Below the pieces are notes generated by a model. The model made no database searches. It was not told the origin of the DNA and worked only from the letters and a program-made list of their open reading frames with translations. Positions 29,444-37,352 of a stretch of 44,719 bases of DNA are shown one piece after another. Source of the stretch: a virus. Numbering within the stretch: the stretch's first letter is position 1; every line of letters begins with the position of its first letter. A program made the translations under genes and the position numbers. The stretch spans positions 1 to 44,719 of the IMG/VR virus record IMGVR_UViG_3300020215_000078; one strand, written 5' to 3'.

Positions 29444-30151
29444 ATGGATAAGTCGGTGTTCGATAAGATCGAGCGTGGCGCTGCTGATCTGTTTGCTAAG
29501 CAGTTCTTGGTTGATGAGTTGGGGTGGCAGTCCGACCACAGTGAGTTGAACTGCGACAGCCCAATCGAGGCGATCTTCGCTATTGCGTGGGAAGCCCACT
29601 TGATAGCACGGCACCCCCAAGGGCGGTCGCGGTCGTACGACACGCCGCACATATCACGATCAGTCCCCGGCGGCAAGATATCTCTTGATGAAGTTGTCCG
29701 CCTCAAGTGGAACCACGAGTTGTTCCGGGCGGTCACAGAACCCAGTGAGTTGGATGGGCGGCGGTTCACGTTCGCGCAACTGTTTCTCACTGTCCCCCAG
29801 GCTCGCATCGGCAAATACCGCGCGGACTTCGCGTTGGTGCGGATGTTCCAAGGGCCGTACGCGCACGAGGATGAGTTCGACGGCCCGCTCATCATCGAGT
29901 GCGACGGCAAGGCATTCCACGACGCGAACAACGAGCAACTGACCCGCGACCGGAAGCGGGACCGCGACATGACGCTGGCGGGGTATCAGGTGCTCCGGTT
30001 CACCGGGTCCGAGTTGCACCGCGACCCGATGGCCTGCGCCCGCCAGGTGTGGGATTGGTTCGAGGCCCAAGACGAGAAGCGGCATCAGGCCATCCGGGCG
30101 CGGAACGCCGCAGCGCGGAAGTCTCGGGAGACGCAGGAGGCGCCGGCTTGA
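29444..30151 (+). CDS. PD-(D/E)XK nuclease-like protein (DUF559/Vsr type)
   Basis: 235 residues from ATG 29444 with GGGGA upstream. The C-terminal half has the fold's signature: KYRADFALV (Asp, about 129), LIIECDGKAFH (E-x-K, about 151-155), then RDRKRDRDMTLAGYQVLRFTGSE, as in DUF559/Vsr-like nucleases. The N-terminal half (about 1-110) is not recognised. Third-position base use is less GC-rich than neighbours, a sign of recent transfer. Role could be DNA repair, homing or competition. Confidence 0.78.
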   Translation: MDKSVFDKIERGAADLFAKQFLVDELGWQSDHSELNCDSPIEAIFAIAWEAHLIARHPQGRSRSYDTPHISRSVPGGKISLDEVVRLKWNHELFRAVTEPSELDGRRFTFAQLFLTVPQARIGKYRADFALVRMFQGPYAHEDEFDGPLIIECDGKAFHDANNEQLTRDRKRDRDMTLAGYQVLRFTGSELHRDPMACARQVWDWFEAQDEKRHQAIRARNAAARKSRETQEAPA

Positions 30152-31011
30152 AGCACAACACCCACGGCCACGTCAAGATGCGACGGCTCGCCCGTCTGCT
30201 GGGCATCCCTCGCATGCACGCGGTCGGCATCATGCAGGTGCTTTGGGATACCGCGGCCGACTGCTACATCGCGGGCGACATCGGCCGGCTGAGCGACGAC
30301 GAGATCGCGGACATCGTGGACTGGCCGGACGATCCGAAGAGACTGGTGAACGCGCTGGTGGAGGCCAAGTGGCTGGACCGGGACAACGCCCACCGGCTCA
30401 TCATCCACGACTGGGACGACCATGCGGAGGGGTGGGTCAAGAAGCGGGCCGCGAGCCGTGGCGTGACGCTACTGCACCGCGGCGACGGCGACATTAAGAC
30501 GCCCGCCGCCAACGGCGGAGTCGCAGTCTCCCAAAGTCTGACTCCCACTCCGACGGCGTCTGACTCGCACTCCGACGACGGGAGCGTCGCCGGGGATGGG
30601 ATGGGTAGGGATGGGATTGGCTCTGGCGAGGCGTTCGGACGCGCGGGCGCGCGCGAGGTGCGGCTGACCTGGCCGGAGGTCGCGGGGCTGTTCGCCGACT
30701 ACCCCCGGCTGCGGCGCGGGACCAAGGGCATGGCGCTGCGGCTGTTCGAGCGGGCGGTGGGCGACATCGCCGCCAGCGGCAGGGCGGACCCGATCGGGTA
30801 TTTGCACGGGCGAATCAAGGCGTACGCATCGTCTTGGGTGGGGTCTCGCGAGGACGGGCAATACGCCGTGGGGCTTGACCGATTCGTGGACGAGCGGGTG
30901 TACGAGAGCGACGACGGCGACTGGGCAGCACCGAAGCCCAACGGCCACGCCAACGGCATCGACGTGGGCGCCCTGGTGTCCAAGGCGTTCGGCAAGGGGA
31001 CCAAGACATGA
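30148..31011 (+). CDS. Replication organiser-like protein
   Basis: 287 residues from TTG 30148 (TTGA overlap). N-terminus resembles phage replisome organisers: MRRLARLLGIPRMHAVGIMQ, LSDDEIADIVDWPDD, LVNALVEAKWLD, IHDWDDHAEGWV, a winged-helix fold. A low-complexity linker (about 130-175) precedes a C-terminal helical domain (RRGTKGMALRLFERAVGDIA). Likely recruits the host helicase to the phage origin (inference from family and the order with the next gene). Confidence 0.7.
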   Translation: MKHNTHGHVKMRRLARLLGIPRMHAVGIMQVLWDTAADCYIAGDIGRLSDDEIADIVDWPDDPKRLVNALVEAKWLDRDNAHRLIIHDWDDHAEGWVKKRAASRGVTLLHRGDGDIKTPAANGGVAVSQSLTPTPTASDSHSDDGSVAGDGMGRDGIGSGEAFGRAGAREVRLTWPEVAGLFADYPRLRRGTKGMALRLFERAVGDIAASGRADPIGYLHGRIKAYASSWVGSREDGQYAVGLDRFVDERVYESDDGDWAAPKPNGHANGIDVGALVSKAFGKGTKT

Positions 31012-31430
31012 ACGAGATGGACGTTCGGGCGACCGTGGAATACACGCAGCGGATGTTCCCCGCGAGCGACTGGACGGCGGAGATCACCACGCTGTTCATC
31101 GACCGGCTCCGGCGCATCGAGATCACCGACGAGCAGGCCAAGGCCGTGGTGGGCGAGTACCGCATGGGCTACCGGGGCAAGACGCCCGACGCCGGCACGC
31201 TCATCCGCCGGATGCGGGAGGTGGAGGCCAAGCCCAGGCCGACGCCGCGGCTGGCGGTGGACGGGATCGACACGGGCCGTGCCCCGGTCACGGGGTACGA
31301 GCGCGAGCTGGTGCGGCGGTTCCGCGAGAACCGCGACGACCCGATCTTCGCCCGGCTCAAGGACAAGCACGCCCGATGCGGGACCACGGAGGCGTTCCGT
31401 GCCCGGTGGCGGGAGATCGCGGGGGCCTAA
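31008..31430 (+). CDS. Unknown protein partner of the replication gene
   Basis: 140 residues, ATGA overlap. N-terminal helical part (YTQRMFPASDWTAEITTLFID, ITDEQAKAVVGEYRMG) resembles zinc-less DnaT/loader accessory domains only loosely. No Walker motif, so not a DnaC ATPase. Probably a replication accessory by position. Confidence 0.6.
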   Translation: MNEMDVRATVEYTQRMFPASDWTAEITTLFIDRLRRIEITDEQAKAVVGEYRMGYRGKTPDAGTLIRRMREVEAKPRPTPRLAVDGIDTGRAPVTGYERELVRRFRENRDDPIFARLKDKHARCGTTEAFRARWREIAGA

Positions 31431-31457
31431 CCCCGCCGCGGCAGCAAGGAGACGACG

Positions 31458-31838
31458 ATGGACGAAGCGAAGAAGCCAACTGTGCATGTGCTCGTACGGC
31501 GGGGCGACCCAGCGCCGACATGGCGGGAGAAGGCCGACGCGCTGGCCGAACGGCTCCGTACGGCCAAGCAGGACGACGTTGACCCTCAACCCCTGTCGAT
31601 GAACCAGTGTCTGCAAGCGGCACAGATGATCGACTCGTGGCCGGACATGCTGGCGGTTCTCCAGCAGGTCGAGTGGTCGGCCACTGAGACAGATGACGAG
31701 AACAACGACTGCGAGGCGTGCCTGTGGTGCGGCAATCCAAGGCCGGATGGCATGACCGCCGATCCGCACGGAGGGCACACGAACGACTGCAAGTTGTTCA
31801 TCGCCATCGCCAAAGCCACGGGCACCCCCACCCCCTGA
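31458..31838 (+). CDS. Cys/His-containing phage hypothetical protein
   Basis: 126 residues, AAGGAGA six bases before the ATG. Helical N-terminal two thirds and a C-terminal metal-binding pattern C-x2-CLWCG, GGHTNDC (about 84-110) seen in several phage proteins of unknown function. Confidence 0.65.
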   Translation: MDEAKKPTVHVLVRRGDPAPTWREKADALAERLRTAKQDDVDPQPLSMNQCLQAAQMIDSWPDMLAVLQQVEWSATETDDENNDCEACLWCGNPRPDGMTADPHGGHTNDCKLFIAIAKATGTPTP

Positions 31839-31848
31839 AAGGCCCCCC

Positions 31849-32067
31849 ATGCGATCGACACCGACGACGGCGAAGGCGAGGAAGGCGAAGGCGAGAGCAG
31901 AGGCCAAGAAGGAGAGTGTGCGCAGAGCGGCGGCGCACATGGCGGCGTACATCCGCGAGTGCATGGACGCACGCTTGCGGGCAAAGGACTACGCGGAGAT
32001 CAAGCGGCGCATCCTGGCCGAGATCGTCCGCATCGTCCCGTGCGCGCGGAAGGGGGGGAGGTCGTGA
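31849..32067 (+). CDS. Small Lys/Arg-rich helical protein
   Basis: 72 residues, AAAGG upstream. Very basic N-terminus (KARKAKARAEAKKESVRRAA) followed by an amphipathic helix (DYAEIKRRILAEIVRIV). Could bind nucleic acid. Family unknown. Confidence 0.6.
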   Translation: MRSTPTTAKARKAKARAEAKKESVRRAAAHMAAYIRECMDARLRAKDYAEIKRRILAEIVRIVPCARKGGRS

Positions 32068-32321
32068 CCAGGGATCTTCTGGACATTCTGCGGCACACGC
32101 TCGGTCTCGACCGCTCTGACATGCCGTTCCGCAACCACTTCGCCGCTGCGACAGGGACTCCCGACTACGCGCGGTGCGAGCGGTTGACGACGGCCGGCAT
32201 GATGAAGAGGGGCGCGGCCTTGTCGTACGGGCACTACTTCCACGTCACCGAGCAGGGCTTACGCGCCCTTGATCCCGCCCTTGCCCCGCTCTCCCCCGAT
32301 GGCGCGCGAGGGGAGGGGTGA
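32064..32321 (+). CDS. Small phage protein, paralogue of the gene at 35000
   Basis: 85 residues from GTG 32064. Shares with the protein at 35000-35275 the order L-x-HTLGLDR, RNHFAA, DYxRCExL, KG/RG, YGHYFHxTE-x-G. Many phages carry a single copy of this family; its function is unknown. Confidence 0.68.
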   Translation: MTRDLLDILRHTLGLDRSDMPFRNHFAAATGTPDYARCERLTTAGMMKRGAALSYGHYFHVTEQGLRALDPALAPLSPDGARGEG

Positions 32322-32488
32322 TGGCAGAGTTCGAATTGCAGGCCGCTATCCGCGCTTCAGAAGCGGTGCGAGACGCCAAGATCGCGTCCGCCAAAAGGGA
32401 ACACGAGCAGCGCGTGAGAGGATTGCGATGGGTTGCGGAGCACATAGCGAAGCCAGAGCCGGTCGCTACAGAGGAGCGCAAGCCGTGA
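32321..32488 (+). CDS. Small helical protein
   Basis: 55 residues from ATG 32321, directly overlapping the previous stop. Helical, charged (LQAAIRASEAVRDAKIASA, RVRGLRWVAEHIAK). Stop overlaps the Dam gene's GTG. Function unknown. Confidence 0.55.
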   Translation: MAEFELQAAIRASEAVRDAKIASAKREHEQRVRGLRWVAEHIAKPEPVATEERKP

Positions 32489-33015
32489 GCCGAGGCGTCG
32501 GCGGACACCAGCGGGCCTATCGCGGCTTCACCGATGACTGGCTGACGCCGCCCGAGATCATCGCGGCACTGGGTCCGTTCGATCTTGATCCCTGCGCGAG
32601 CGAGCCAATGCCGTGGCCGACCGCATCGACCATGTGGACGAAGGCGGACGATGGGCTTGCCCGCGAGTGGTTCGGTCGCGTGTGGCTGAATCCCCCGTAT
32701 GGACCCGAGACGGGGCGGTGGCTCAAGAGGCTGGCCGATCATGGGACCGGCACGGCCCTGATCTTCGCTCGCACCGAGACAGCGATGTTCCACGATCATG
32801 TGTGGCAGCGGGCCACGGCGGTTCTGTTCCTGCGCGGCCGCCTGCACTTTCACTATCCATCCGGGGAGCGGGCATCGTTCAACGCCGGAGCGCCATCGGT
32901 GCTGGTGGCCTATGGGGCACGCGACGCCCAGGCTCTACGGGCAGGGCCGAAAGGCAAGATCGTGACCATTGGAGAAGCCGCATCCCCCCACCCCCTGACC
33001 GGAGCCCCACGATGA
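32485..33015 (+). CDS. dam: DNA N-6-adenine methyltransferase, phage Dam type
   Basis: 176 residues from GTG 32485. Phage Dam family hallmarks: DDWLTPPEIIAALGPFDLDPCA near the N-terminus and the catalytic WLNPPYG (about 70-76), then LIFARTETAMFHDHVW and VLFLRGRLHFHY. It transfers methyl groups from S-adenosylmethionine to adenine N6, often to protect phage DNA from restriction. Recognition site cannot be read from sequence. Confidence 0.9.
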   Translation: MSRGVGGHQRAYRGFTDDWLTPPEIIAALGPFDLDPCASEPMPWPTASTMWTKADDGLAREWFGRVWLNPPYGPETGRWLKRLADHGTGTALIFARTETAMFHDHVWQRATAVLFLRGRLHFHYPSGERASFNAGAPSVLVAYGARDAQALRAGPKGKIVTIGEAASPHPLTGAPR

Positions 33016-33962
33016 CGACGACGACCGCGCCCGCCATGCTCCTCATCCCCTGCGGCGCACGCGGCAGCGCCGGGCCGCAGAACCCCAGCGGCCACGCCTG
33101 GGCCTTCCGGCGGCACACGGCCAACGGCGTCACCGACTACCGCGCCGCCCTGGGCTCGGACCTGTACGACGCCGCCGACTACCGCGGCTCGCTCCGGTCC
33201 ATCGCCGTCGCCCACCCCCGCCTGCTCTTGATGGACCTCTTCGGCACGCCCAAGGCCGGGACGCAGTACCCGGTCTCCCCGGGCTGGGGGGCCGACATGC
33301 TCCCGGCGCTCCTGCCGCTGGCCCAGCGGCCGGCGTTCGTCGCGGCCTTCCGCGAGCTGCACGACCAGATGGCGGCGGTCGATCCCAGCTACGTCTCCAT
33401 CGTCTACGCCGCGTCCTACGGCGAGCGCGAGTCGCACGCGGCGATCCGGGCGGGGCTCAGGATGCTGGTGGAGGCGGGCTTCACCGGGCTCGGCCAGGAC
33501 GTGTCCGGGCCGCAGGGGGCCAGGAGCAAGGCGCGGTACGCCGCGGACTACGGGGACGGGCTGGGCCTGGACATGTACGTCGAGGCCGCGGAGCGGATCA
33601 GGCCCGAGACCGCGCACTGGTGCTGCGGCAAGTTCGGGCTGATGTCGCCGGCCGGGGAGCCCCTGGTCACGGCGGAGGGGACGAAACTCAGCCGCATGGA
33701 CGAGTCGTTCAACGGGGCGGGGTGGATGAACCAGCAGTGCCAGGGGTGCTTCCCGCTGGGCTCGGTGGCGCAGGTGCAGTTGAACTCCGCGCCAACGCCG
33801 CAGCGGCGGGCGGAGTACAGCCGGGGGTGGGCCGAGCGTGGGGTGGTCCCGGCGGTGGACCCGTACGGGCTGGGGCCGCACCGGGCTTCGGTGGGGATCA
33901 GGTGGGCAGCGGCGGCCCCGGCCGGCGGGGGAAGCGAGCCGAACAACGGAGACTCACAGTGA
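33012..33962 (+). CDS. Unknown 316-residue protein next to Dam
   Basis: ATGA overlap with dam. Starts with MLLIPCGARGSAGPQ; the middle alternates strands and helices (YVSIVYAASYGERESHAAI, GLRMLVEAGFTGLGQDV), suggesting an alpha/beta barrel-like enzyme. HWCCGKFGL, MNQQCQGCFPLG add a Cys cluster at about 196-247. I do not recognise the family. Position between Dam and the ASCH-like gene makes a nucleic-acid or nucleotide modification role possible (inference). Confidence 0.65.
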   Translation: MTTTTAPAMLLIPCGARGSAGPQNPSGHAWAFRRHTANGVTDYRAALGSDLYDAADYRGSLRSIAVAHPRLLLMDLFGTPKAGTQYPVSPGWGADMLPALLPLAQRPAFVAAFRELHDQMAAVDPSYVSIVYAASYGERESHAAIRAGLRMLVEAGFTGLGQDVSGPQGARSKARYAADYGDGLGLDMYVEAAERIRPETAHWCCGKFGLMSPAGEPLVTAEGTKLSRMDESFNGAGWMNQQCQGCFPLGSVAQVQLNSAPTPQRRAEYSRGWAERGVVPAVDPYGLGPHRASVGIRWAAAAPAGGGSEPNNGDSQ

Positions 33963-34267
33963 TTCCGAGTATCGAGCAACTGTTCAAGGCGTCGAACGAG
34001 GGAAGTTACGTTCACTTCCCGCAGGCGTTCATGGTGTGGAGGACAGGAGCCGCGTGGGCGGCGGCCATTACGACGGGCGATAAGCCGCCAAGTGCCGTTC
34101 GGCCACAGGGCATGGGTGAGACGCCGGAGGCGGCTGTCGCGGACCTCGTGGCAAAGGTGCGGGAGTCGATTGCCAATCGGCTGTCGTCGCATGAGCGTGA
34201 CGCGAGCAAGATGCGGGAGGCGTTGTCACTTGTCCCGGCCGGCGGGGGCGGGGAGGAGCCGCGATGA
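33959..34267 (+). CDS. Small unknown protein
   Basis: 102 residues from GTG 33959 (GTGA overlap). Short beta start (YVHFPQAFMVWRTGAAWAAA) and a long helix (AAVADLVAKVRESIANRL). This resembles a family of phage proteins with a small antiparallel domain; function unknown. Confidence 0.6.
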   Translation: MIPSIEQLFKASNEGSYVHFPQAFMVWRTGAAWAAAITTGDKPPSAVRPQGMGETPEAAVADLVAKVRESIANRLSSHERDASKMREALSLVPAGGGGEEPR

Positions 34268-35007
34268 CGACGACAGCGGTGAAAGAGCGGCCGATCTTGT
34301 TCTCGGGCGAGATGGTCCGCGCGATCCTCGACGGTCGCAAGACGCAGACGCGGCGGGTGGTGAAGCCGCAGCCGGTGCCAGCCGAGAAGGCGGAGCCGGG
34401 CGAGGTGGTCTGGTTCGGCGGAGAGCTGCAGCGCGTCCGCGAGAGTCGCGGGCGGAACAAGCGGGCGGCCGGGCACCTCAACGCGCACGACTGGAGGCCC
34501 TATGGCCAACCCGGCGACCGATTATGGGTGAAGGAGACGTTTCGGTTTACATCGGAATGGGATGACCTCCCGCCCGGGGATGTTCCAGCCGGACAGGACG
34601 TGTGGTTCGAGGCCGATGGCAAGCACCCGATGGGCTGGGGCGACGGGCGACTCCGCTCATCCATCCACATGCCTCGATGGGCCAGCCGGATCACGCTGGA
34701 GATTGTGGGCGTTCGAGTGGAGCGGCTGAAAGACATCAGTGCGAAAGACTGTCTAGCAGAAGGCATCGACCTACCGCCGATCCCCGTGCCCGCGGGCACG
34801 AGCGTTGCCGATGCTATCAAGTGGGCTGAGTCACGCCCGCAAGCAGTGAAGGCCCGCGAGTGGGCTGGTGGTTTTGACGCGGGGCACTGCCAGTTGGTCC
34901 GCGTTCACTACTCGGAGTTGTGGGATCGCATCAACGGCGCAGGCTCATGGGACGCGAACCCGTGGGTGTGGGCGCTCACGTTCCGAAAGGTGGACCCCCA
35001 TGCCTGA
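34264..35007 (+). CDS. ASCH-like phage protein
   Basis: 247 residues. The ERPILFSGEMVRAILDGRKT, QTRRVVKPQ start, GDRLWVKETF, HMPRWASRITLEIVGVRVERL, and WDRINGAGSWDANPWVWALTF end are the stable signature of a phage family related to ASCH/PUA RNA-binding domains. Its role is not established; it may bind RNA or modified nucleotides. 4-base overlap with the gene before. Confidence 0.8.
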   Translation: MTTTAVKERPILFSGEMVRAILDGRKTQTRRVVKPQPVPAEKAEPGEVVWFGGELQRVRESRGRNKRAAGHLNAHDWRPYGQPGDRLWVKETFRFTSEWDDLPPGDVPAGQDVWFEADGKHPMGWGDGRLRSSIHMPRWASRITLEIVGVRVERLKDISAKDCLAEGIDLPPIPVPAGTSVADAIKWAESRPQAVKAREWAGGFDAGHCQLVRVHYSELWDRINGAGSWDANPWVWALTFRKVDPHA

Positions 35008-35275
35008 CCCCCAAGCCACGCCCGCGACGATAGCGGAGAGGCTGAGCCCTGATCTTGTGGATGTGCTGCTGCACACGCTGGGGCTCGACCGTGCGGCGGA
35101 GCCGTACCGCAACCACTTCGCGGCCGAGTCGAGTTCAGACGACTACCGGCGGTGCGAGGAACTGGCGGCGATGGGGCTGATGTGGAAGGGCCTAGCGACC
35201 GGCTACGGGCACTACTTCCATGCGACCGAGACTGGCAAAGCCGCCGCGGCAAAGGGGGTGGGGCGTGGAGGGTGA
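35000..35275 (+). CDS. Small phage protein, paralogue of the gene at 32064
   Basis: 91 residues from ATG 35000. Same family as the protein at 32064 with a longer N-terminus (PDPQATPATIAERLSPDL). The two copies lie about 3 kb apart in the same operon, so they arose by duplication or by separate acquisition. Confidence 0.68.
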   Translation: MPDPQATPATIAERLSPDLVDVLLHTLGLDRAAEPYRNHFAAESSSDDYRRCEELAAMGLMWKGLATGYGHYFHATETGKAAAAKGVGRGG

Positions 35276-35462
35276 GAAGGCGAAGGACACCCGGTGCGAG
35301 TGTGTGCAGTGCTGCGACGGTGAGCACCCCGGCGATTGCGCAGGCTGTGGCGGTTGGGGCGATCAAGACGGCGAGGAGTGCGAGCACTGTGAGGCAACGG
35401 GCGTGTGCCCGATGTGCCACGGCGCGTTGAAGCCGCAGAGTGAGGAGCACCGCAATGGCTGA
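35265..35462 (+). CDS. DnaJ-like zinc ribbon protein
   Basis: 65 residues from GTG 35265. Twelve Cys in repeated C-x2-C patterns: CECVQCC, CAGCGGWG, CEHCEATGVC, CPMCHG. The CxxCxGxG-like units are typical of DnaJ-type zinc ribbons. Function unknown; perhaps binds nucleic acid or a folding partner. Confidence 0.65.
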   Translation: MEGEKAKDTRCECVQCCDGEHPGDCAGCGGWGDQDGEECEHCEATGVCPMCHGALKPQSEEHRNG

Positions 35463-36027
35463 CGTGACCGAGAGGGTGGGGGAGATTGAGGCGCGGGCGA
35501 GGGAAGCGCGGCCCGGCGAAATCGACATGGGCGCACTGAGCCCATTCAACGACTGGAGCGCCGAGGATGCGTACCGCGATGGGTTCAAGCAGGGGGTGTA
35601 CGAGCAGGCGTGCGAGACACTGGAAGTGATCGACGCCTGCCGCACCCTCCAGCGCGAGCGTGACGCGGCGAGCGCGGAGGCGGGGAGGCTGAGGGAGGCG
35701 CTGGAAGTCGAGCGGGCGGACCTCATGCGGCGGACGGATGGCAGTACCCACTACGACGGGTGCGAGGCGTTCCACCCGAAGTGCGCGGCACTGCGACGGA
35801 TCAACGCCGCCCTCTCCGCCCCAGGCCAGCCGCAAGAGCCAGCGGCCGAAGCCGAGTCGGCCATGCTGACAGTGGCGGGCCAGCGGTTTCGGTGCGAGTG
35901 CAAGTGCGACGTGTTCACGAAGATCGGCGGGCTGCGGTATCGGTGCAATGCGTGCGGCGCTGAGTACCAGGGCGAGAAAGCCGCCCCGGGCCAGGCGCGC
36001 GACGCGAGCGAGGGGGGTGGGGCTTGA
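35455..36027 (+). CDS. Ead/Ea22-like coiled-coil protein with C-terminal zinc ribbon
   Basis: 190 residues from ATG 35455. Middle is coiled coil (LQRERDAASAEAGRLREAL), typical of variable phage Ea22-like proteins. C-terminal FRCECKCDVFTKIGGLRYRCN, ACGAEY forms a Cys4 ribbon (about 142-166). Function unknown. Confidence 0.6.
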   Translation: MADVTERVGEIEARAREARPGEIDMGALSPFNDWSAEDAYRDGFKQGVYEQACETLEVIDACRTLQRERDAASAEAGRLREALEVERADLMRRTDGSTHYDGCEAFHPKCAALRRINAALSAPGQPQEPAAEAESAMLTVAGQRFRCECKCDVFTKIGGLRYRCNACGAEYQGEKAAPGQARDASEGGGA

Positions 36028-36260
36028 GCAGCGTAAAGGACGACGTGCGGCGGTTCATGCAGAGGCGGGGTAACGGCTGGGCAGGCTGGGTCTCTGTCCA
36101 GATTGCGAACGCCCTGTACCGGGACATCAGCAATGCCAAGGTGCGGCAGGTCATGAAGGCACTGGACGCGCTCGAAGCGGAGGGGCGACTCAAAGCGGAA
36201 GGCGGCGAGTGGTACTGGGTGCCGCGCAAGGACCGGAAGGCCAAGCAACTGACGGCGTGA
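36024..36260 (+). CDS. Winged-helix protein
   Basis: 78 residues from TTG 36024 (TTGA overlap). Helix-turn-helix then wing (VSVQIANALYRDISNAKVRQ, EGRLKAEGGEWYWVP). DNA-binding role inferred. Confidence 0.6.
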   Translation: MSSVKDDVRRFMQRRGNGWAGWVSVQIANALYRDISNAKVRQVMKALDALEAEGRLKAEGGEWYWVPRKDRKAKQLTA

Positions 36261-36279
36261 CCGTCACACGGAGACGACG

Positions 36280-37056
36280 ATGGCGAGTGAACTGGAGTCG
36301 TTGGGACGGATCATGTACAACGGCCACACGCCGACACCGAACGACTACTACCGCGTCTTTCAGGAGTTAGAGCAGCGGGTGAAGGCCCTCGAAGTCTACG
36401 ACCTGCCCCGGCTGCAAGAGTTGGAGAGCACGGTGCTCGTGATGCGGGCCGAACTGAACGCGATGCTGGGCGAGGGCAAGGAAGCGGCCGAAGCCTGTGC
36501 CCCCGCGCCCCGCCCGCAACCGGACGGGTGGAGGGACGCGGAGGAACTGCTGAGGCTCATCGCGAGCAAGTTGCGCAACGCCGCATTCCCCAGCCTGGAC
36601 ACCATGTTCTGGAAAACCACGCTGCGGCGGATCGACCTCCTCATTGGGGTAGACCCGCCCGCCCCATCGCCCACCGCCGCCGGGGAGGGGAAGGCCGGCG
36701 AGGCAGAGGCCGCGTTCAACCGACTACTGGCGGACGCGAGTGAGATGCAGGGCCTTCTCGACTGGATTCTCGCCAAAGCGAAGGACACTGGGTGCGATCC
36801 GGCTGCGTTCAAGGCACGGGTCGCGGAAATGATTGAGCAGTACGAGGCGAAGGCGGAAGCCCAGCCCGCGCCCGGCGAGGCCAAGGGGACGGAGGGGGTG
36901 AGGGAGAGGGCGGAGGTACAGAAGGTGATCGAGGAACAGACGCAGCGATGGCTCACGCCGTGGTCCGCGTCGCCAGCCGAGTACGAGCGGAGAGTGCGGG
37001 AGACGCTGTGGGCTGTCGCCGAGGTCGCCCACGCCGAGCGGGAGCACAAGCCATGA
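36280..37056 (+). CDS. Unknown long coiled-coil protein
   Basis: 258 residues, GGAG upstream. Coiled coil at about 25-65, helical segments after, Ala/Pro/Glu-rich linkers between (about 70-85 and 125-140). Not recognised. Last large gene of the early operon. Confidence 0.58.
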   Translation: MASELESLGRIMYNGHTPTPNDYYRVFQELEQRVKALEVYDLPRLQELESTVLVMRAELNAMLGEGKEAAEACAPAPRPQPDGWRDAEELLRLIASKLRNAAFPSLDTMFWKTTLRRIDLLIGVDPPAPSPTAAGEGKAGEAEAAFNRLLADASEMQGLLDWILAKAKDTGCDPAAFKARVAEMIEQYEAKAEAQPAPGEAKGTEGVRERAEVQKVIEEQTQRWLTPWSASPAEYERRVRETLWAVAEVAHAEREHKP

Positions 37057-37280
37057 CCATCCCCCTGCTGATCTTCCTGATCGTGCTGGGCCTGATCCTG
37101 CTGGTGGGGCTGGCCATAGCCGGAGACGGACGAGACGGCACGCCGTTCGTCATCGCCCTGGTGATCGTGATGGTGCTGATCATCGCCTTCCTCGCCGGCC
37201 GCCTGCACATGAAGTCACCCGCCCTGCAACTGGCGCCCGAAGCCCAGTCCGAGCGGGCACGCGGGGGGGAGGGTTCGTAG
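37053..37280 (+). CDS. Small two-span membrane protein
   Basis: 75 residues, ATGA overlap. Two strong membrane segments (IPLLIFLIVLGLILLVGLAIA and PFVIALVIVMVLIIAFLAG) with a short loop and a hydrophilic C-terminus. Located at the end of the early operon just before the late regulatory site. Could be an early-expressed inner membrane factor; function unknown. Confidence 0.65.
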   Translation: MTIPLLIFLIVLGLILLVGLAIAGDGRDGTPFVIALVIVMVLIIAFLAGRLHMKSPALQLAPEAQSERARGGEGS

Positions 37281-37327
37281 CAGAGGCTACATTTTCAGTA
37301 GCACAGGCTACATCGGCGTGGTACAAT
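37277..37327 (+). promoter_or_regulatory. Twin late palindromes and -10 before the terminase genes
   Basis: GTAGC-AGAG-GCTAC at 37277-37290 and GTAGC-ACAG-GCTAC at 37298-37311. The two are offset by exactly 21 bp, two helical turns, suited to cooperative binding. TACAAT (37322-37327) follows 10 bases after the second copy. No consensus -35 exists, so an activator or a phage sigma factor is likely needed. The terminase TTG start is at 37353. Confidence 0.72.
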
Positions 37328-37352
37328 CCGGGGGCGGCTCAGGGACGGGCAT

